Shown here piece by piece: positions 42,126-51,254 of a stretch of 64,000 bases of DNA. The stretch's first letter is position 1, and the number at the start of each line of letters is the position of its first letter. Source of the stretch: Sphingobacterium wenxiniae. GTDB taxonomy: Bacteria; Bacteroidota; Bacteroidia; Sphingobacteriales; Sphingobacteriaceae. The DNA lies in NCBI RefSeq assembly GCF_900116225.1, contig NZ_FOZZ01000003.1, forward strand, positions 248,001 to 312,000, written 5' to 3'. The notes under the pieces were generated by a model that saw only the letters and a program-made list of their open reading frames with translations, made no database searches and was not told the origin of the DNA. The position numbers were made by a program, and so were the translations under genes.

Positions 42126-43664
42126 ATGCTTACCAAAACATTCAGCAGTGCCGTTTATGGCATCAAGGCTACTACAATCGGTGTGGAGGTCAATATCTCT
42201 TCTGGCACAAAGTATTACATTGTCGGACTTCCGGACAATGCTGTAAAGGAAAGCCTGCAGCGTATCGAAAGTGCCATTTTGACGGTAGGATACCGTATGC
42301 CTCGACAAAAAATCGTCGTTAATCTAGCTCCTGCAGATCTTCGAAAAGAAGGTTCTGCTTACGACCTGTCCATTGCCATCGGAATATTAGCCGCTTCGGG
42401 ACAACTTGATACCGATCGGCTAAAAGACTACCTTATCTTAGGCGAATTATCATTGGATGGCAGTATACAACCAATTAAAGGCGGGCTTCCTATTGCTATT
42501 CAAGCGCAACAGGATGGATTCAAGGGGATCATCTTACCACAGCAAAATGCCCGAGAAGCGGCGGCAGTAAATCAGCTAGACACCTTACCGGTCAGCAACC
42601 TAAAAGAAGTGATTGATTTTTTCAATGGCGATCTGAATATCAACCCTACCCGTATTGACATAGAAAGCGAATTTCGGCAACAGGTCGACAACTATGATAT
42701 TGATTTCTCAGATGTGAAAGGACAAGAGAATATCAAGCGTGCTCTGGAAATTGCCGCGGCAGGAGGACATAATGTTATTCTTATCGGCCCGCCAGGCTCA
42801 GGGAAAACCATGCTTGCCAAACGCCTCCCTACAATCCTCCCACCGCTTACACTTAACGAGTCATTAGAAACCACCAAGATACACTCCGTTTCGGGACAAT
42901 TGAAAGCTTCATCTTCCTTAATGACCATACGACCGTTCCGCGCTCCGCATCACACCACTTCGGACGTGGCATTGGTTGGTGGTGGAAACAACCCACAACC
43001 TGGAGAAATATCTCTAGCTCACAATGGGGTGCTATTTTTAGATGAACTTCCCGAATTCAAACGCTCAGTTTTGGAGGTTATGCGCCAGCCTTTGGAAGCG
43101 CGCAACATTACCATATCAAGAGCCCGCTTTTCGGTCGACTATCCGGCAAGTTTTATGCTCATCGCCGCAATGAACCCCTGCCCTTGCGGTTACTACAACC
43201 ACCCTGAGAAAGAATGTATCTGCGGCTCTGCTATGGTACAACGCTACTTAGGTAAGATTTCAGGACCATTATTAGATCGCATAGACCTACATGTGGAAGT
43301 TACACCTGTCGAGTTCAAAGAACTTTCCAACGCCAGAGTTTCGGAAAACAGTGCTGCTATCCGTAGCCGGGTTATTAGCGCAAGGAAGGTACAGGAACAG
43401 CGCTTCGCCGATCATGCAACAGTTCATAGCAATGCCCAGATGGGTAGCAAAATGCTAAGGGAAGTCTGCCGGATTGATGAAACAGGCAAGCAATTATTGA
43501 GCATGGCTATGGAAAAGTTAGGTCTATCCGCACGAGCATACGACCGTATCCTTAAAGTCGCCCGTACCATCGCTGATATGGAAAACGAGAAACACATTTT
43601 AAACCATCATCTAGCCGAAGCGATTCATTTTAGAAGCCTTGATCGAGAAAACTGGGCGGGGTAA
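42126..43664 (+). CDS. YifB/ComM-family Mg-chelatase-like AAA+ ATPase
   Basis: A 512-aa protein. An N-terminal Lon-protease-like fold (ChlI domain, about 20-140, without an active protease motif) precedes the AAA+ module. That has Walker A VILIGPPGSGKTMLAKRLP, the block RPFRAPHHTTSDVALVGGG, and Walker B GVLFLDELPEFKRSVLEVM. A Cys cluster MNPCPCGYYNHPEKECICGS and the arginine finger region DRIDLHVEV follow. A C-terminal ChlI-type helical domain ends the protein. ComM, the characterised Vibrio/Haemophilus homologue, is a branch-migration helicase in natural transformation. Whether this organism is competent is unknown. A family B repeat follows. Confidence 0.93.
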   Translation: MLTKTFSSAVYGIKATTIGVEVNISSGTKYYIVGLPDNAVKESLQRIESAILTVGYRMPRQKIVVNLAPADLRKEGSAYDLSIAIGILAASGQLDTDRLKDYLILGELSLDGSIQPIKGGLPIAIQAQQDGFKGIILPQQNAREAAAVNQLDTLPVSNLKEVIDFFNGDLNINPTRIDIESEFRQQVDNYDIDFSDVKGQENIKRALEIAAAGGHNVILIGPPGSGKTMLAKRLPTILPPLTLNESLETTKIHSVSGQLKASSSLMTIRPFRAPHHTTSDVALVGGGNNPQPGEISLAHNGVLFLDELPEFKRSVLEVMRQPLEARNITISRARFSVDYPASFMLIAAMNPCPCGYYNHPEKECICGSAMVQRYLGKISGPLLDRIDLHVEVTPVEFKELSNARVSENSAAIRSRVISARKVQEQRFADHATVHSNAQMGSKMLREVCRIDETGKQLLSMAMEKLGLSARAYDRILKVARTIADMENEKHILNHHLAEAIHFRSLDRENWAG

Positions 43665-43674
43665 CAGTAATAGC

Positions 43675-43832
43675 AGTGTCTAAAAAGGGTCTGCAAAACG
43701 CGTCATTGCGAAGAGCGTAGCGAGGAAGCCTGCCTACCGCAGGCAGGCAATCTGCGTTTTTGACATCATTCCCGCCTCAGGCGGGACTTCGTTACCTCGC
43801 AATGACGATGATGTTTAGCTTTCTTAGGCACT
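43675..43832. repeat. family B repeat with imperfect TIRs
   Basis: AGTGTCTAAAAAGGGTCTG at the left and CTTTCTTAGGCACT at the right form imperfect inverted ends. Inside are CGTCATTGCGAAGAGCGTAG, GCCTGCCTACCGCAGGCAGG, CCCGCCTCAGGCGGG and, inverted, TACCTCGCAATGACG. It sits between convergent yifB and the rhomboid gene and may act as a bidirectional terminator. Confidence 0.8.
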
Positions 43833-43847
43833 CTCATCGTTTTTATT

Positions 43848-44480
43848 CTAAAAAAACTGCCCTATAAAATGGCGAAATGCCCAGGGATAAAGCAAAAGTG
43901 TAATGGCCAATCCAGCTAATGCCCCGAACAAGTGTGCATCATGGTTGATACCATCCTGCGCTTTTTTGGATGCCCAAATACAATAACCTAAAAACAGTAA
44001 TGCAAATAGGTAAGCTGGCATAGGTATCACCATGAACAGCCCAAGGGTTGCCTTCGGTTGGAAAAGAATAAAACTAAACAGTATCGCGCATATAGCGCCT
44101 GATGCCCCTAAGCTATAATAACCCGGATTGTTCTTCTGCTGGAAAATTGTAGGAATATCACTCAACACTAGGCTAAGAATATACAGCAACGCAAACCAAA
44201 AATGCCCCATTGGCCCACTAAACTGCACAAACATGGTCTCAAGACTGAATCCAAAAAAATAGAAGGTCATCATATTAAAAATAAGATGCATCCAGTCCTT
44301 ATGAATCAGACCGCTTGTAAAAACAGTATAGAGTTTGGATTTATCACGATGTATACCATAAGGATGCAGCATATACTTCCCGTAATACTGGGGATTAGAA
44401 AAGAGGTATAAGCTAAACCCAATGGTTAATGCAAAGATAATGGAGGCAACAGGTGTTGCGTATAAGTATTGTTGAATCAT
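43848..44480 (-). CDS. rhomboid-family intramembrane serine protease
   Basis: A 210-aa protein with about six membrane helices. The catalytic Ser is in SLGASGAICAILFSFI (GxSG motif), and the catalytic His is in NHDAHLFGALAGLAITL. HKDWMHLIFNMMTFYFFG is the conserved helix-2 HxxxN region. Length and layout fit the basic six-helix bacterial rhomboid. It is the last gene of the rsfS-ftsH-LUD run, 15 bp after the LUD gene. Substrate unknown. Confidence 0.9.
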   Translation of the reverse strand: MIQQYLYATPVASIIFALTIGFSLYLFSNPQYYGKYMLHPYGIHRDKSKLYTVFTSGLIHKDWMHLIFNMMTFYFFGFSLETMFVQFSGPMGHFWFALLYILSLVLSDIPTIFQQKNNPGYYSLGASGAICAILFSFILFQPKATLGLFMVIPMPAYLFALLFLGYCIWASKKAQDGINHDAHLFGALAGLAITLLLYPWAFRHFIGQFF

Positions 44481-44495
44481 GAGCTATAGCGTAAA

Positions 44496-45143
44496 TTAAA
44501 AACGGTCTTCTATCAGAAACACATAGAGTTCCTTTGGCCCATGTGCCCCCAAAACGAGCATTTTCTCAATATCAGCGGTTCGACTGGGACCTGTAATGGT
44601 GGTTAACATAGTCGGTAGGTTTTCACCATATCTTTCCTTTACCCGATTAAGTCCGTGTTTAATATCCATCACAAGCTGGGAGGCCTTGGCGATCACGATA
44701 TGCACCGGAGGGTAGATACTCAAACGTCGACCAGCCTCGCTGCTATTCGATAGTAGAATACTTCCATTTCTTGCTATCAATGCTTCGCATGCTGTGATAC
44801 TGGCATCCACTGCCTCAAAATTATAGGACGTTGTATAGACCGGAAAACCGTATTGATCTAACAGTTGCTGCACCCCCTTTTCCCAAGCGTGAATCTTTGT
44901 AATTTTAAGCTTTTCGGCTAAGAGTATTAAATTTTCGATAAGCGCAATCTCACCATCACAATAGATAAAATTGCCAGCAACCTGCGTAAATTCCCGAGCA
45001 AAGGTGACATCCAAAGGTTCCTCTTCGTCTTTATATAACGGAGAATCCTCAAAGTCTGCATGCGGATTATCACGCTTCTGCAACAATGCGTGACGAATCT
45101 TTTTCAGCATCTTTTCTTTGGCTGTCGTATTCCTTATATTCAT
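44496..45143 (-). CDS. LUD-domain (LutC/YkgG) protein
   Basis: A 215-aa cytoplasmic protein. The helical N-terminus (KEKMLKKIRHALLQKRDNPH) precedes a LUD alpha/beta core with ACEALIARNGSILLSNSSEA, GRRLSIYPPVHIVIAKASQL and the C-terminal TMLTTITGPSRTADIEKMLV, LGAHGPKELYVFLI. LutC-type proteins participate in lactate oxidation, but lutA and lutB are absent here. In Bacteroidota this gene characteristically follows ftsH, so its role may be unrelated to lactate. It lies 53 bp after ftsH, with a hairpin in that gap. Confidence 0.82.
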   Translation of the reverse strand: MNIRNTTAKEKMLKKIRHALLQKRDNPHADFEDSPLYKDEEEPLDVTFAREFTQVAGNFIYCDGEIALIENLILLAEKLKITKIHAWEKGVQQLLDQYGFPVYTTSYNFEAVDASITACEALIARNGSILLSNSSEAGRRLSIYPPVHIVIAKASQLVMDIKHGLNRVKERYGENLPTMLTTITGPSRTADIEKMLVLGAHGPKELYVFLIEDRF

Positions 45144-45163
45144 GTAATCGTATATAATACACT

Positions 45164-45190
45164 TTAGCCTCGAGTTAATCCCGAGGCTAA
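45164..45190. terminator. hairpin between ftsH and the LUD gene
   Basis: TTAGCCTCG and CGAGGCTAA, a 9-bp stem around AGTTAATCC. No long T-run, so it may only attenuate. It resembles the hairpins at 7049, 54765 and 57965. Confidence 0.55.
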
Positions 45191-45196
45191 AGGCAT

Positions 45197-47269
45197 TTAT
45201 TTAGTTTCTATATTTCCACCTTCGGATTCCACCTCGTTATTACTGCTTTCCGGAGGAAGGTTCAACGGCAAATCAGTTTGTGGGACACCTCCACCGTCTG
45301 CTCCACCATTTACAAACTCGTCATAAGTGGTACGATTACCAAACGGACGCTTACCCAAGATTTCTTCTAAATCACTTTGGAACAAAATTTCTTTTTCCAA
45401 TAATTTCTCAGCAATTTTTATCAATCCATCTTGCTTTTCAAGAAGAAGTTCTTTGGTTCTATCATAAACCGCTGAAATCAATGTTCTAACTTCTTCATCA
45501 ATTAGCTCTGCTGTCTGGTCAGAATATGGTTTTTGGAATTGTGACTCTCCTGAACTATCACGGAACGATACATTACCGACCCGGTTATTCATACCGTATA
45601 CCGCAACCATAGCATAGGCTAGCTTGGTGATACGTTCCAAATCGTTTTGCGCACCGGTACTAATGCGTCCGAAAGTAATATCTTCTGCCACACGTCCGCC
45701 CATGGTCATACACATGCTGTCCATCAGCTGCTCCGTAGTGTACAGGAACTGCTCTTTCGGCAAATACTGCGCATAACCTAATGCTGCGACTCCTCTCGGA
45801 ACAATGGAAACCTTTACCAATGGATCTGCATTTTCCAAGAACCAACCGGCAATAGCATGTCCTGCTTCGTGATATGCCACGATTTTTTTCTCTTCCGGAG
45901 ATATAATCTTATTTTTCTTTTCCAGACCACCAATCACCCGGTCAATGGCATCCTGAAAATCCTGCATGCTGATAGACGGTTTGTTCTTACGCGCTGCAAT
46001 CAAAGCCGCCTCGTTACAAACATTGGCAATTTCAGCTCCGGCAAAACCCGGTGTTTGGGCAGAAAGTTTTTTTGCATCTACTTCTTCCGCCAATTTCAAT
46101 GGCTTCAAATGCACGTTAAAGATATGCTCACGACCGATTAAATCTGGTTTATCGATAGAAATCTGTCTATCAAAACGCCCTGGTCTCAACAAAGCTGAAT
46201 CCAACACATCAAGACGGTTAGTCGCCGCCAAGATGATGACACCAACGTTTGTCCCAAAGCCATCCATCTCCACCAACAACTGGTTTAAGGTATTTTCACG
46301 CTCGTCGTTTCCACCCATAATGGAATTTTTCCCTCTGGCGCGGCCGATAGCATCAATCTCATCAATAAAGATGATACATGGCGCTTTTTCTTTGGCTTGT
46401 TTGAACAGGTCCCGTACACGTGAAGCACCGACACCGACAAACATTTCTACAAAGTCTGAACCTGACAAAGAGAAAAACGGCACCTGGGCTTCCCCAGCAA
46501 CGGCTTTTGCCAACAAAGTCTTACCTGTACCTGGAGGGCCTACCAATAAGGCTCCTTTCGGAATCTTACCTCCCAAATCGGTATACTTTTTCGGGTTTTT
46601 CAAGAAATCTACGATTTCCATTACTTCTGTTTTCGCTTCTTCTAGACCCGCTACATCGTTGAACGTGATGTTAATCTGCGATTCTTTATCAAAAAGCTGT
46701 GCTTTAGATTTACCAATATTGAAGATGGCTCCACCACCTCCACCAGCACCTCCACCCATACGGCGCATCAACAAAATCCAAATTCCGACAATAATCAGCA
46801 ATGGAAGCATGAACGAAATAAACCACCCCGCCCAAGGATTGGAACGGTTTTCATAGTGTGGTTCAATACGCACACGATCATCGGGTAAATTCTCTTGCGA
46901 AACCTTCAACTTTTCATTCAAGATAACATCTGAAGGCTCAGTAAATACATATTGTGGCCCTATAGCTGGAGAAAGCAGCAAAGAGTTAGCACTTGGTGCC
47001 ACTTCCTTATACTTCTCATCATCTAACCGATCTTTTTTGATATATACTTCGACTTGTACCAAATCGTTGCTCTTCACCGCTACCAATTTCTCCACATCGC
47101 CCGGAAGCAACATCTCTTTCTCAAATTTGGAGTAGGTAATCTCCTTGGTTGAATCACTACTAAAAAAGTACTGTAGCCCAAAGAAACCAAGGATAATTAA
47201 TATCCAAATCCACATCATATTGAACCGCGGCGGAACTGGGGTCACTTTCTTACTTGGGATTTTCTTCAT
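45197..47269 (-). CDS. ftsH: ATP-dependent zinc metalloprotease FtsH
   Basis: A 690-aa membrane-anchored AAA+ protease for membrane-protein quality control. TM1 is at about 19-35 ([18 protein letters not shown]). A periplasmic domain extends to about 145, and TM2 is at about 148-166 ([19 protein letters not shown]). Walker A is [20 protein letters not shown], Walker [18 protein letters not shown], and the SRH is [20 protein letters not shown]. The zinc site is [14 protein letters not shown]. The C-terminus is an acidic, Pro/Gly/Asn-rich tail. It follows rsfS by 38 bp. Confidence 0.97.
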   Translation of the reverse strand: MKKIPSKKVTPVPPRFNMMWIWILIILGFFGLQYFFSSDSTKEITYSKFEKEMLLPGDVEKLVAVKSNDLVQVEVYIKKDRLDDEKYKEVAPSANSLLLSPAIGPQYVFTEPSDVILNEKLKVSQENLPDDRVRIEPHYENRSNPWAGWFISFMLPLLIIVGIWILLMRRMGGGAGGGGGAIFNIGKSKAQLFDKESQINITFNDVAGLEEAKTEVMEIVDFLKNPKKYTDLGGKIPKGALLVGPPGTGKTLLAKAVAGEAQVPFFSLSGSDFVEMFVGVGASRVRDLFKQAKEKAPCIIFIDEIDAIGRARGKNSIMGGNDERENTLNQLLVEMDGFGTNVGVIILAATNRLDVLDSALLRPGRFDRQISIDKPDLIGREHIFNVHLKPLKLAEEVDAKKLSAQTPGFAGAEIANVCNEAALIAARKNKPSISMQDFQDAIDRVIGGLEKKNKIISPEEKKIVAYHEAGHAIAGWFLENADPLVKVSIVPRGVAALGYAQYLPKEQFLYTTEQLMDSMCMTMGGRVAEDITFGRISTGAQNDLERITKLAYAMVAVYGMNNRVGNVSFRDSSGESQFQKPYSDQTAELIDEEVRTLISAVYDRTKELLLEKQDGLIKIAEKLLEKEILFQSDLEEILGKRPFGNRTTYDEFVNGGADGGGVPQTDLPLNLPPESSNNEVESEGGNIETK

Positions 47270-47307
47270 TACAATTTATTATATCTTCTTACAATTATTT
47301 ACAAAAA

Positions 47308-47682
47308 TTAAGCACTTTGATAGGTTTGAACATCTGCATCTCCCCATAGCTCCTCTATGCCATAATGTCGCCTTGTCTCGGTTTTGAAGATATGCACAAC
47401 CACATCTACAAAATCCAACAACACCCACTCTCCGTTTCCATGGCCTTCTTTTTGCCAAGGATCTTGCCCGAAAGCTTTATAGACTTCGTCTTCCACACTC
47501 TTTGCAATAGCATTGACCTGTACGTTGGATTCCGCATGACAGATGACAAAATAATCGGATAGAGTAGCATTAACATTCCGCATATCCAGCCTTACGATAT
47601 CATTTCCTTTCTTTTCCTGCATCCCCAACACCACAATCTCCGCAAGCTTGGTAGACAATTCTGATTTTATATTTTTACTCAT
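47308..47682 (-). CDS. rsfS: ribosome silencing factor
   Basis: A 124-aa RsfS/Iojap protein that binds ribosomal protein L14 and blocks 30S-50S joining under starvation. Conserved blocks are GNDIVRLDMRNVNATLSDYF, VICHAESNVQVNAIAKSVED and GEWVLLDFVDVVVHIFKTET, with RRHYGIEELWGDA at the C-terminus. Length is typical. It leads the rsfS-ftsH-LUD-rhomboid run and is divergent from birA across 50 bp. Confidence 0.95.
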   Translation of the reverse strand: MSKNIKSELSTKLAEIVVLGMQEKKGNDIVRLDMRNVNATLSDYFVICHAESNVQVNAIAKSVEDEVYKAFGQDPWQKEGHGNGEWVLLDFVDVVVHIFKTETRRHYGIEELWGDADVQTYQSA

Positions 47683-47732
47683 TAAAAAAACAGTAGTTTT
47701 GAACGTTATTTACTCTTTAAAACATTTTTCTT

Positions 47733-48503
47733 TTGCAAAATAACACATTTTCGGGACTTTACCTTAGACAAAATTTAATTGTTCTGGATGAAGTAACATC
47801 CACAAATGATTATTTAAAAAATCTATTGTCAAATATTAAGCCACTACCTGCCTTTACTGCCATTATGGCAAAACACCAAACACAAGGCAAAGGGCAACGC
47901 GGAAGCACATGGTTGGTTGAACCGCAACAGGCACTTACCTTTAGTCTGCTCCTATATCCCACCGACTTACAGATAAGCCAAGCATTCAACCTCAATATCA
48001 TTGTGTGCCTCGCCATACAGCAATGGCTAAGCCAATATACGGACAACGTGCGCATCAAATGGCCAAACGACATCTACGTCAACGATCGGAAAATCTGTGG
48101 GGTGCTGATCGAAAACCAAATAGCCAACCTAAAAATCAAGTCATCCATCATTGGTATCGGCATCAACATCAACCAACGCCATTTTCCTGAAGACTTACAT
48201 CAACGCGCAACATCCTTACTATTGGAAACACTCGACCAAACTCCTCAAGATATCGAGTCATGTTGTCTATCGTTATTGGAAACACTGGCATATACCTATC
48301 AGACTTACTCACTCTCAGACAGCAATACGCTCTTCCAACTATATAATAACCTGCTCTACCGAAGAGGAGTCTCTGCATCATTCTACATTCAAGGCAAAGA
48401 AGTCACAGGCATTATACAAAAAGTTAACCACGAAGGAAAATTGGTTGTAACTATAGATGGGGAGTTTAAGGATTTTGACCTGAAAGAGATCCGGCATCTT
48501 TAA
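47733..48503 (+). CDS. birA: biotin--[acetyl-CoA-carboxylase] ligase
   Basis: A 256-aa monofunctional biotin protein ligase (no N-terminal HTH, so no repressor activity). Catalytic blocks are DEVTSTNDYLKNLL, AKHQTQGKGQRGSTWLVEP (GRGRxG-like biotinyl-AMP loop), IKWPNDIYVNDRKICGVLIE and IGIGININQRHFPE. The C-terminal SH3-like domain is present (VTGIIQKVNHEGKLVVTIDG). The frame begins with a TTG at 47733 (TTG CAA AAT AAC ACA TTT). No in-frame ATG precedes the conserved core, so TTG initiation is the best reading. Confidence 0.92.
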   Translation: MQNNTFSGLYLRQNLIVLDEVTSTNDYLKNLLSNIKPLPAFTAIMAKHQTQGKGQRGSTWLVEPQQALTFSLLLYPTDLQISQAFNLNIIVCLAIQQWLSQYTDNVRIKWPNDIYVNDRKICGVLIENQIANLKIKSSIIGIGININQRHFPEDLHQRATSLLLETLDQTPQDIESCCLSLLETLAYTYQTYSLSDSNTLFQLYNNLLYRRGVSASFYIQGKEVTGIIQKVNHEGKLVVTIDGEFKDFDLKEIRHL

Positions 48504-48534
48504 GTGTGTAAAATGAAGGTTTGGTTTAAATTAC

Positions 48535-48565
48535 TTGTTTCCTCCCTATGATCTTCCTAAATTTG
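48535..48565 (+). promoter_or_regulatory. promoter of the DsbD-alpha gene
   Basis: TTG (48535-48537), a 20-nt spacer and TAAATTTG (48558-48565), matching the Bacteroidota -33/-7 arrangement. Confidence 0.6.
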
Positions 48566-48637
48566 CTTTCCGTGGCAGGAAGAGATTAAACCTTTCTCCC
48601 TTATTACAGTCATAATAACGAAAGAAACAAAACGAAA

Positions 48638-49090
48638 ATGAAGAAATTTAGTTTATTGATTGCGGCTATACTCCTTACCATAAGCGGAGCAATGGCACAA
48701 ATTTATAACCCTGTAAAATGGCAAGTCGCTTCTAAGAAATTGAACAACAACGAAGCAGTTGTGTATATAAAAGCGATAGTTGATAATGGATGGCATATCT
48801 ACGGACTGAACGTACCAGATGGCGGGCCTATTTCAACTTCTTTTGATTTTACAGCTTCAAAGGATTATACGCTGAATGGTAAAGTAGCCGCTCCAGCACC
48901 TAAGTCAAAATTTGAGAAAGATTTCAACATGAACGTGCCTTATTACGACACGAAAGAGGTTGTTTTCCAACAAAAAATAAAACTGAACAAGGCACAAACC
49001 ACCGTAAAAGGGGTGGTTACGTTCATGGCTTGTGATGCACAAAGATGTCTGCCACCAGACGAATATGCATTTAACGTCACAATTAAGTAG
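48638..49090 (+). CDS. DsbD N-terminal (alpha) domain, stand-alone
   Basis: A 150-aa periplasmic protein with a signal peptide (MKKFSLLIAAILLTISGAMA) and a DsbD-alpha immunoglobulin-like fold (YIKAIVDNGWHIYGLNVPDG). The redox pair occurs in VVTFMACDAQRCLPPDEYAF, with Cys residues six apart as in the DsbD-alpha active site. In E. coli this domain is the N-terminus of DsbD; here it is a separate gene. The next gene supplies the membrane and thioredoxin domains. An intrinsic terminator lies between the two genes, so their levels may differ. Confidence 0.85.
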   Translation: MKKFSLLIAAILLTISGAMAQIYNPVKWQVASKKLNNNEAVVYIKAIVDNGWHIYGLNVPDGGPISTSFDFTASKDYTLNGKVAAPAPKSKFEKDFNMNVPYYDTKEVVFQQKIKLNKAQTTVKGVVTFMACDAQRCLPPDEYAFNVTIK

Positions 49091-49111
49091 TATTTACGAA
49101 TATAAGACATG

Positions 49112-49146
49112 AAAAAGGTAGTAGTTTACTGCCTTTTTTTTATTTT
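49112..49146 (+). terminator. intrinsic terminator inside the split dsbD locus
   Basis: AAAAAGGTAGT, a short loop and ACTGCC followed by T8 ATTTT. Strong by composition. Confidence 0.8.
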
Positions 49147-49167
49147 AGCGCCCTTACTAAATATGCT

Positions 49168-50874
49168 ATGCGATTATTGTTAAAGTATTTTGTAGCTCTA
49201 CAAATTTTATTGCTTCCATTATATCACTCGTCTTATGCACAGCAAGACAGTTTGATATCGTTTGACGATGTTGAATTTACAGATGGATCCGCAGGCTCGG
49301 AAAGTTCGGACACCTTGTTGGAAGTGCCGGACGATTTGGTCTTTAGCGATGGTTCTGAAGCTGAAGAAGCTTCGCAAGACAGTCTCTCTACGGACACATC
49401 AGGCAAAACCTTCGATGTGCAGGAGGAAAAACAGTCTCTTTGGGGTGTCTTCATCGCCGGACTGTTAGGTGGTTTCGCGGCCTTTATCATGCCTTGTATA
49501 TTCCCTATGGTACCGTTGACAGTCAGCTTTTTCACTAAACGAGGTGGCTCTAGAGCCAAAGGAGTATCGCAGGCGCTACTTTACGGGTTATTTATCATTG
49601 TCATATATGTTGCATTAGGAATGCTCATCACGATTACCTTTGGGTCAGATGCTTTGAATGCCCTTTCCACAAATGGTATATTCAACTTTTTGTTCTTCTT
49701 GATATTGGTGGTTTTTGCGGCATCTTTCTTTGGTGCTTTTGAGCTGACTTTACCAAGCTCCTTTGTCAACAAAATCGATGCAAAATCTGATAAAGGAGGA
49801 TTCGTTGGATTATTCTTTATGGCATTTAGCTTGGCTTTGGTTTCCTTCTCCTGTACAGGGCCTATCATTGGTACGTTATTGGTAGAAGCCGCATCCAGAG
49901 GAGAGCGTTTGGGTCCTGCTGTAGGGATGCTTGGATTTTCTATCGCGCTGGCTATTCCTTTTGTACTGTTTGCGTTCTTCCCTTCCATGTTGAAATCCCT
50001 TCCCCGTTCGGGCGGATGGCTTAACAGTGTAAAAGTTGTATTGGGATTCTTGGAGCTTGCTTTAGCTCTTAAATTTCTGTCCAATGTCGATTTGGCATAC
50101 CACTGGAACTGGCTGGACAGGGAAGTGTTCCTGGCACTGTGGATAGTTATCTTTGGCATGATGGGGCTATACTTAATCGGTAAGATAAGCTTTGCACACG
50201 ACAGTCCTCTGACACATCTATCGGTTCCGCGCACTATATTATCCATCATCGTATTTTCCTTCGTGATGTACATGATACCCGGAATGTGGGGAGCCCCTCT
50301 GAAAGCAATCTCTGCCTTCTTACCGCCTTCTGCTACGCAGGATTTTGACCTTTCAGTAGCAAACTTTGCCTCTACACCAGCGCAATCGGCAACAGGTAAG
50401 AAAAAGAAATACTATGAAATATTCCACGACCGTGGAACACCGAAGGGATTTGATCCTTACTATGATTATGAGGAAGGACTGGCTGCTGCCAAAGAACTGA
50501 ACAAGCCTGTACTTGTTGATTTCACAGGCTGGAACTGTGTGAACTGTCGCAAGATGGAGGCAAATGTCTGGACTGACCCTAAGGTGGCAGCGCTTCTACG
50601 AGAAGAATTTGTTATGGTCGAACTGTTCGTAGACGATCGCACGGAACTTGCTGCTGAGGAGCAATATGTCTCCGAATATTCGGGCAAACGTATTCGCACT
50701 ATTGGCAATAAAAACAGTGATTTTCAAGCATCAGCGTTCAATAGTAATTCACAGCCATTATACGTCATTGTAGATCCGGAAGGGAATGTATTGATACCGC
50801 CCACTGGAGCAGATTATAACGTAAATAGCTATGCCGCTTTCCTTCAAAGAGGAATCGAGGCATTCAAAAAATAA
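49168..50874 (+). CDS. dsbD: DsbD membrane + thioredoxin domains
   Basis: A 568-aa inner-membrane electron-transfer protein (thiol:disulfide interchange). A signal peptide and an acidic Ser/Asp-rich spacer (about 25-85) precede eight membrane helices carrying the buried redox pair: Cys in FIMPCIFPMVPLTVSFF and Cys in VSFSCTGPIIGTLLVEA. The C-terminal periplasmic thioredoxin fold (about 430-568) has the CxxC motif in FTGWNCVNCRKMEANVW. The alpha domain is encoded by the preceding gene. It passes reducing power from cytoplasmic thioredoxin to periplasmic acceptors such as TlpA-like proteins. Confidence 0.92.
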   Translation: MRLLLKYFVALQILLLPLYHSSYAQQDSLISFDDVEFTDGSAGSESSDTLLEVPDDLVFSDGSEAEEASQDSLSTDTSGKTFDVQEEKQSLWGVFIAGLLGGFAAFIMPCIFPMVPLTVSFFTKRGGSRAKGVSQALLYGLFIIVIYVALGMLITITFGSDALNALSTNGIFNFLFFLILVVFAASFFGAFELTLPSSFVNKIDAKSDKGGFVGLFFMAFSLALVSFSCTGPIIGTLLVEAASRGERLGPAVGMLGFSIALAIPFVLFAFFPSMLKSLPRSGGWLNSVKVVLGFLELALALKFLSNVDLAYHWNWLDREVFLALWIVIFGMMGLYLIGKISFAHDSPLTHLSVPRTILSIIVFSFVMYMIPGMWGAPLKAISAFLPPSATQDFDLSVANFASTPAQSATGKKKKYYEIFHDRGTPKGFDPYYDYEEGLAAAKELNKPVLVDFTGWNCVNCRKMEANVWTDPKVAALLREEFVMVELFVDDRTELAAEEQYVSEYSGKRIRTIGNKNSDFQASAFNSNSQPLYVIVDPEGNVLIPPTGADYNVNSYAAFLQRGIEAFKK

Positions 50875-50988
50875 CAGTATTGAATAGCTAACGTGTATTA
50901 ACATTATGTAAAATATGTCCGCCAATTAGGCAGATGAACATCTTCTGCACGATTATTGCGTACATAGGCAAAATTGAATATAAAAATA

Positions 50989-51216
50989 GAAAGCTGTCTA
51001 AAAGGATTCTAAAAACGTAAAAATGCGTCATTGCGAGGAGTATAACGACGAAGCAATCTACATTTTTACCGTTACTCCCCGCCAGAACCGAGACACGGTC
51101 GCCTCTGGTGATGGAAGGATAACAAGTACAGATAGTTAATAAATTGTTTGTTTCGACAAGCTCAACAACCTGTCCCTACTTTGGCGGGATGACAATTTAT
51201 TACGCTTTTTAGCAAT
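50989..51216. repeat. family B repeat, expanded copy
   Basis: AAAGCTGTCTAAAAGGATTC at the left and CGCTTTTTAGCAATTTCT at the right are the inverted ends. The core reads ATGCGTCATTGCGAGGAGTA and GACGAAGCAATCTACATTTT. A middle segment carries GTTTCGACAAGCTCAACAAC and GGCGGGATGAC. It fills most of the 380-bp gap before pfkA. Confidence 0.75.
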
Positions 51217-51254
51217 TTCTAATAGATTAAAAAAAGAAAAATCAATCTAAAAAA

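Noticed and set aside
44496..45143. Lactate utilisation operon
   Set aside because: Only a LutC-type LUD protein is present; lutA and lutB are absent and the gene follows ftsH.
46029..46856. Long plus-strand frame opposite ftsH (open from 45966)
   Set aside because: Shadow of the ftsH coding sequence; composition follows the antisense codon pattern.
49581..50273. 230-codon minus-strand frame opposite dsbD
   Set aside because: Antisense shadow of a high-confidence membrane protein gene; Lys/Asn/Pro-rich composition typical of antisense frames.
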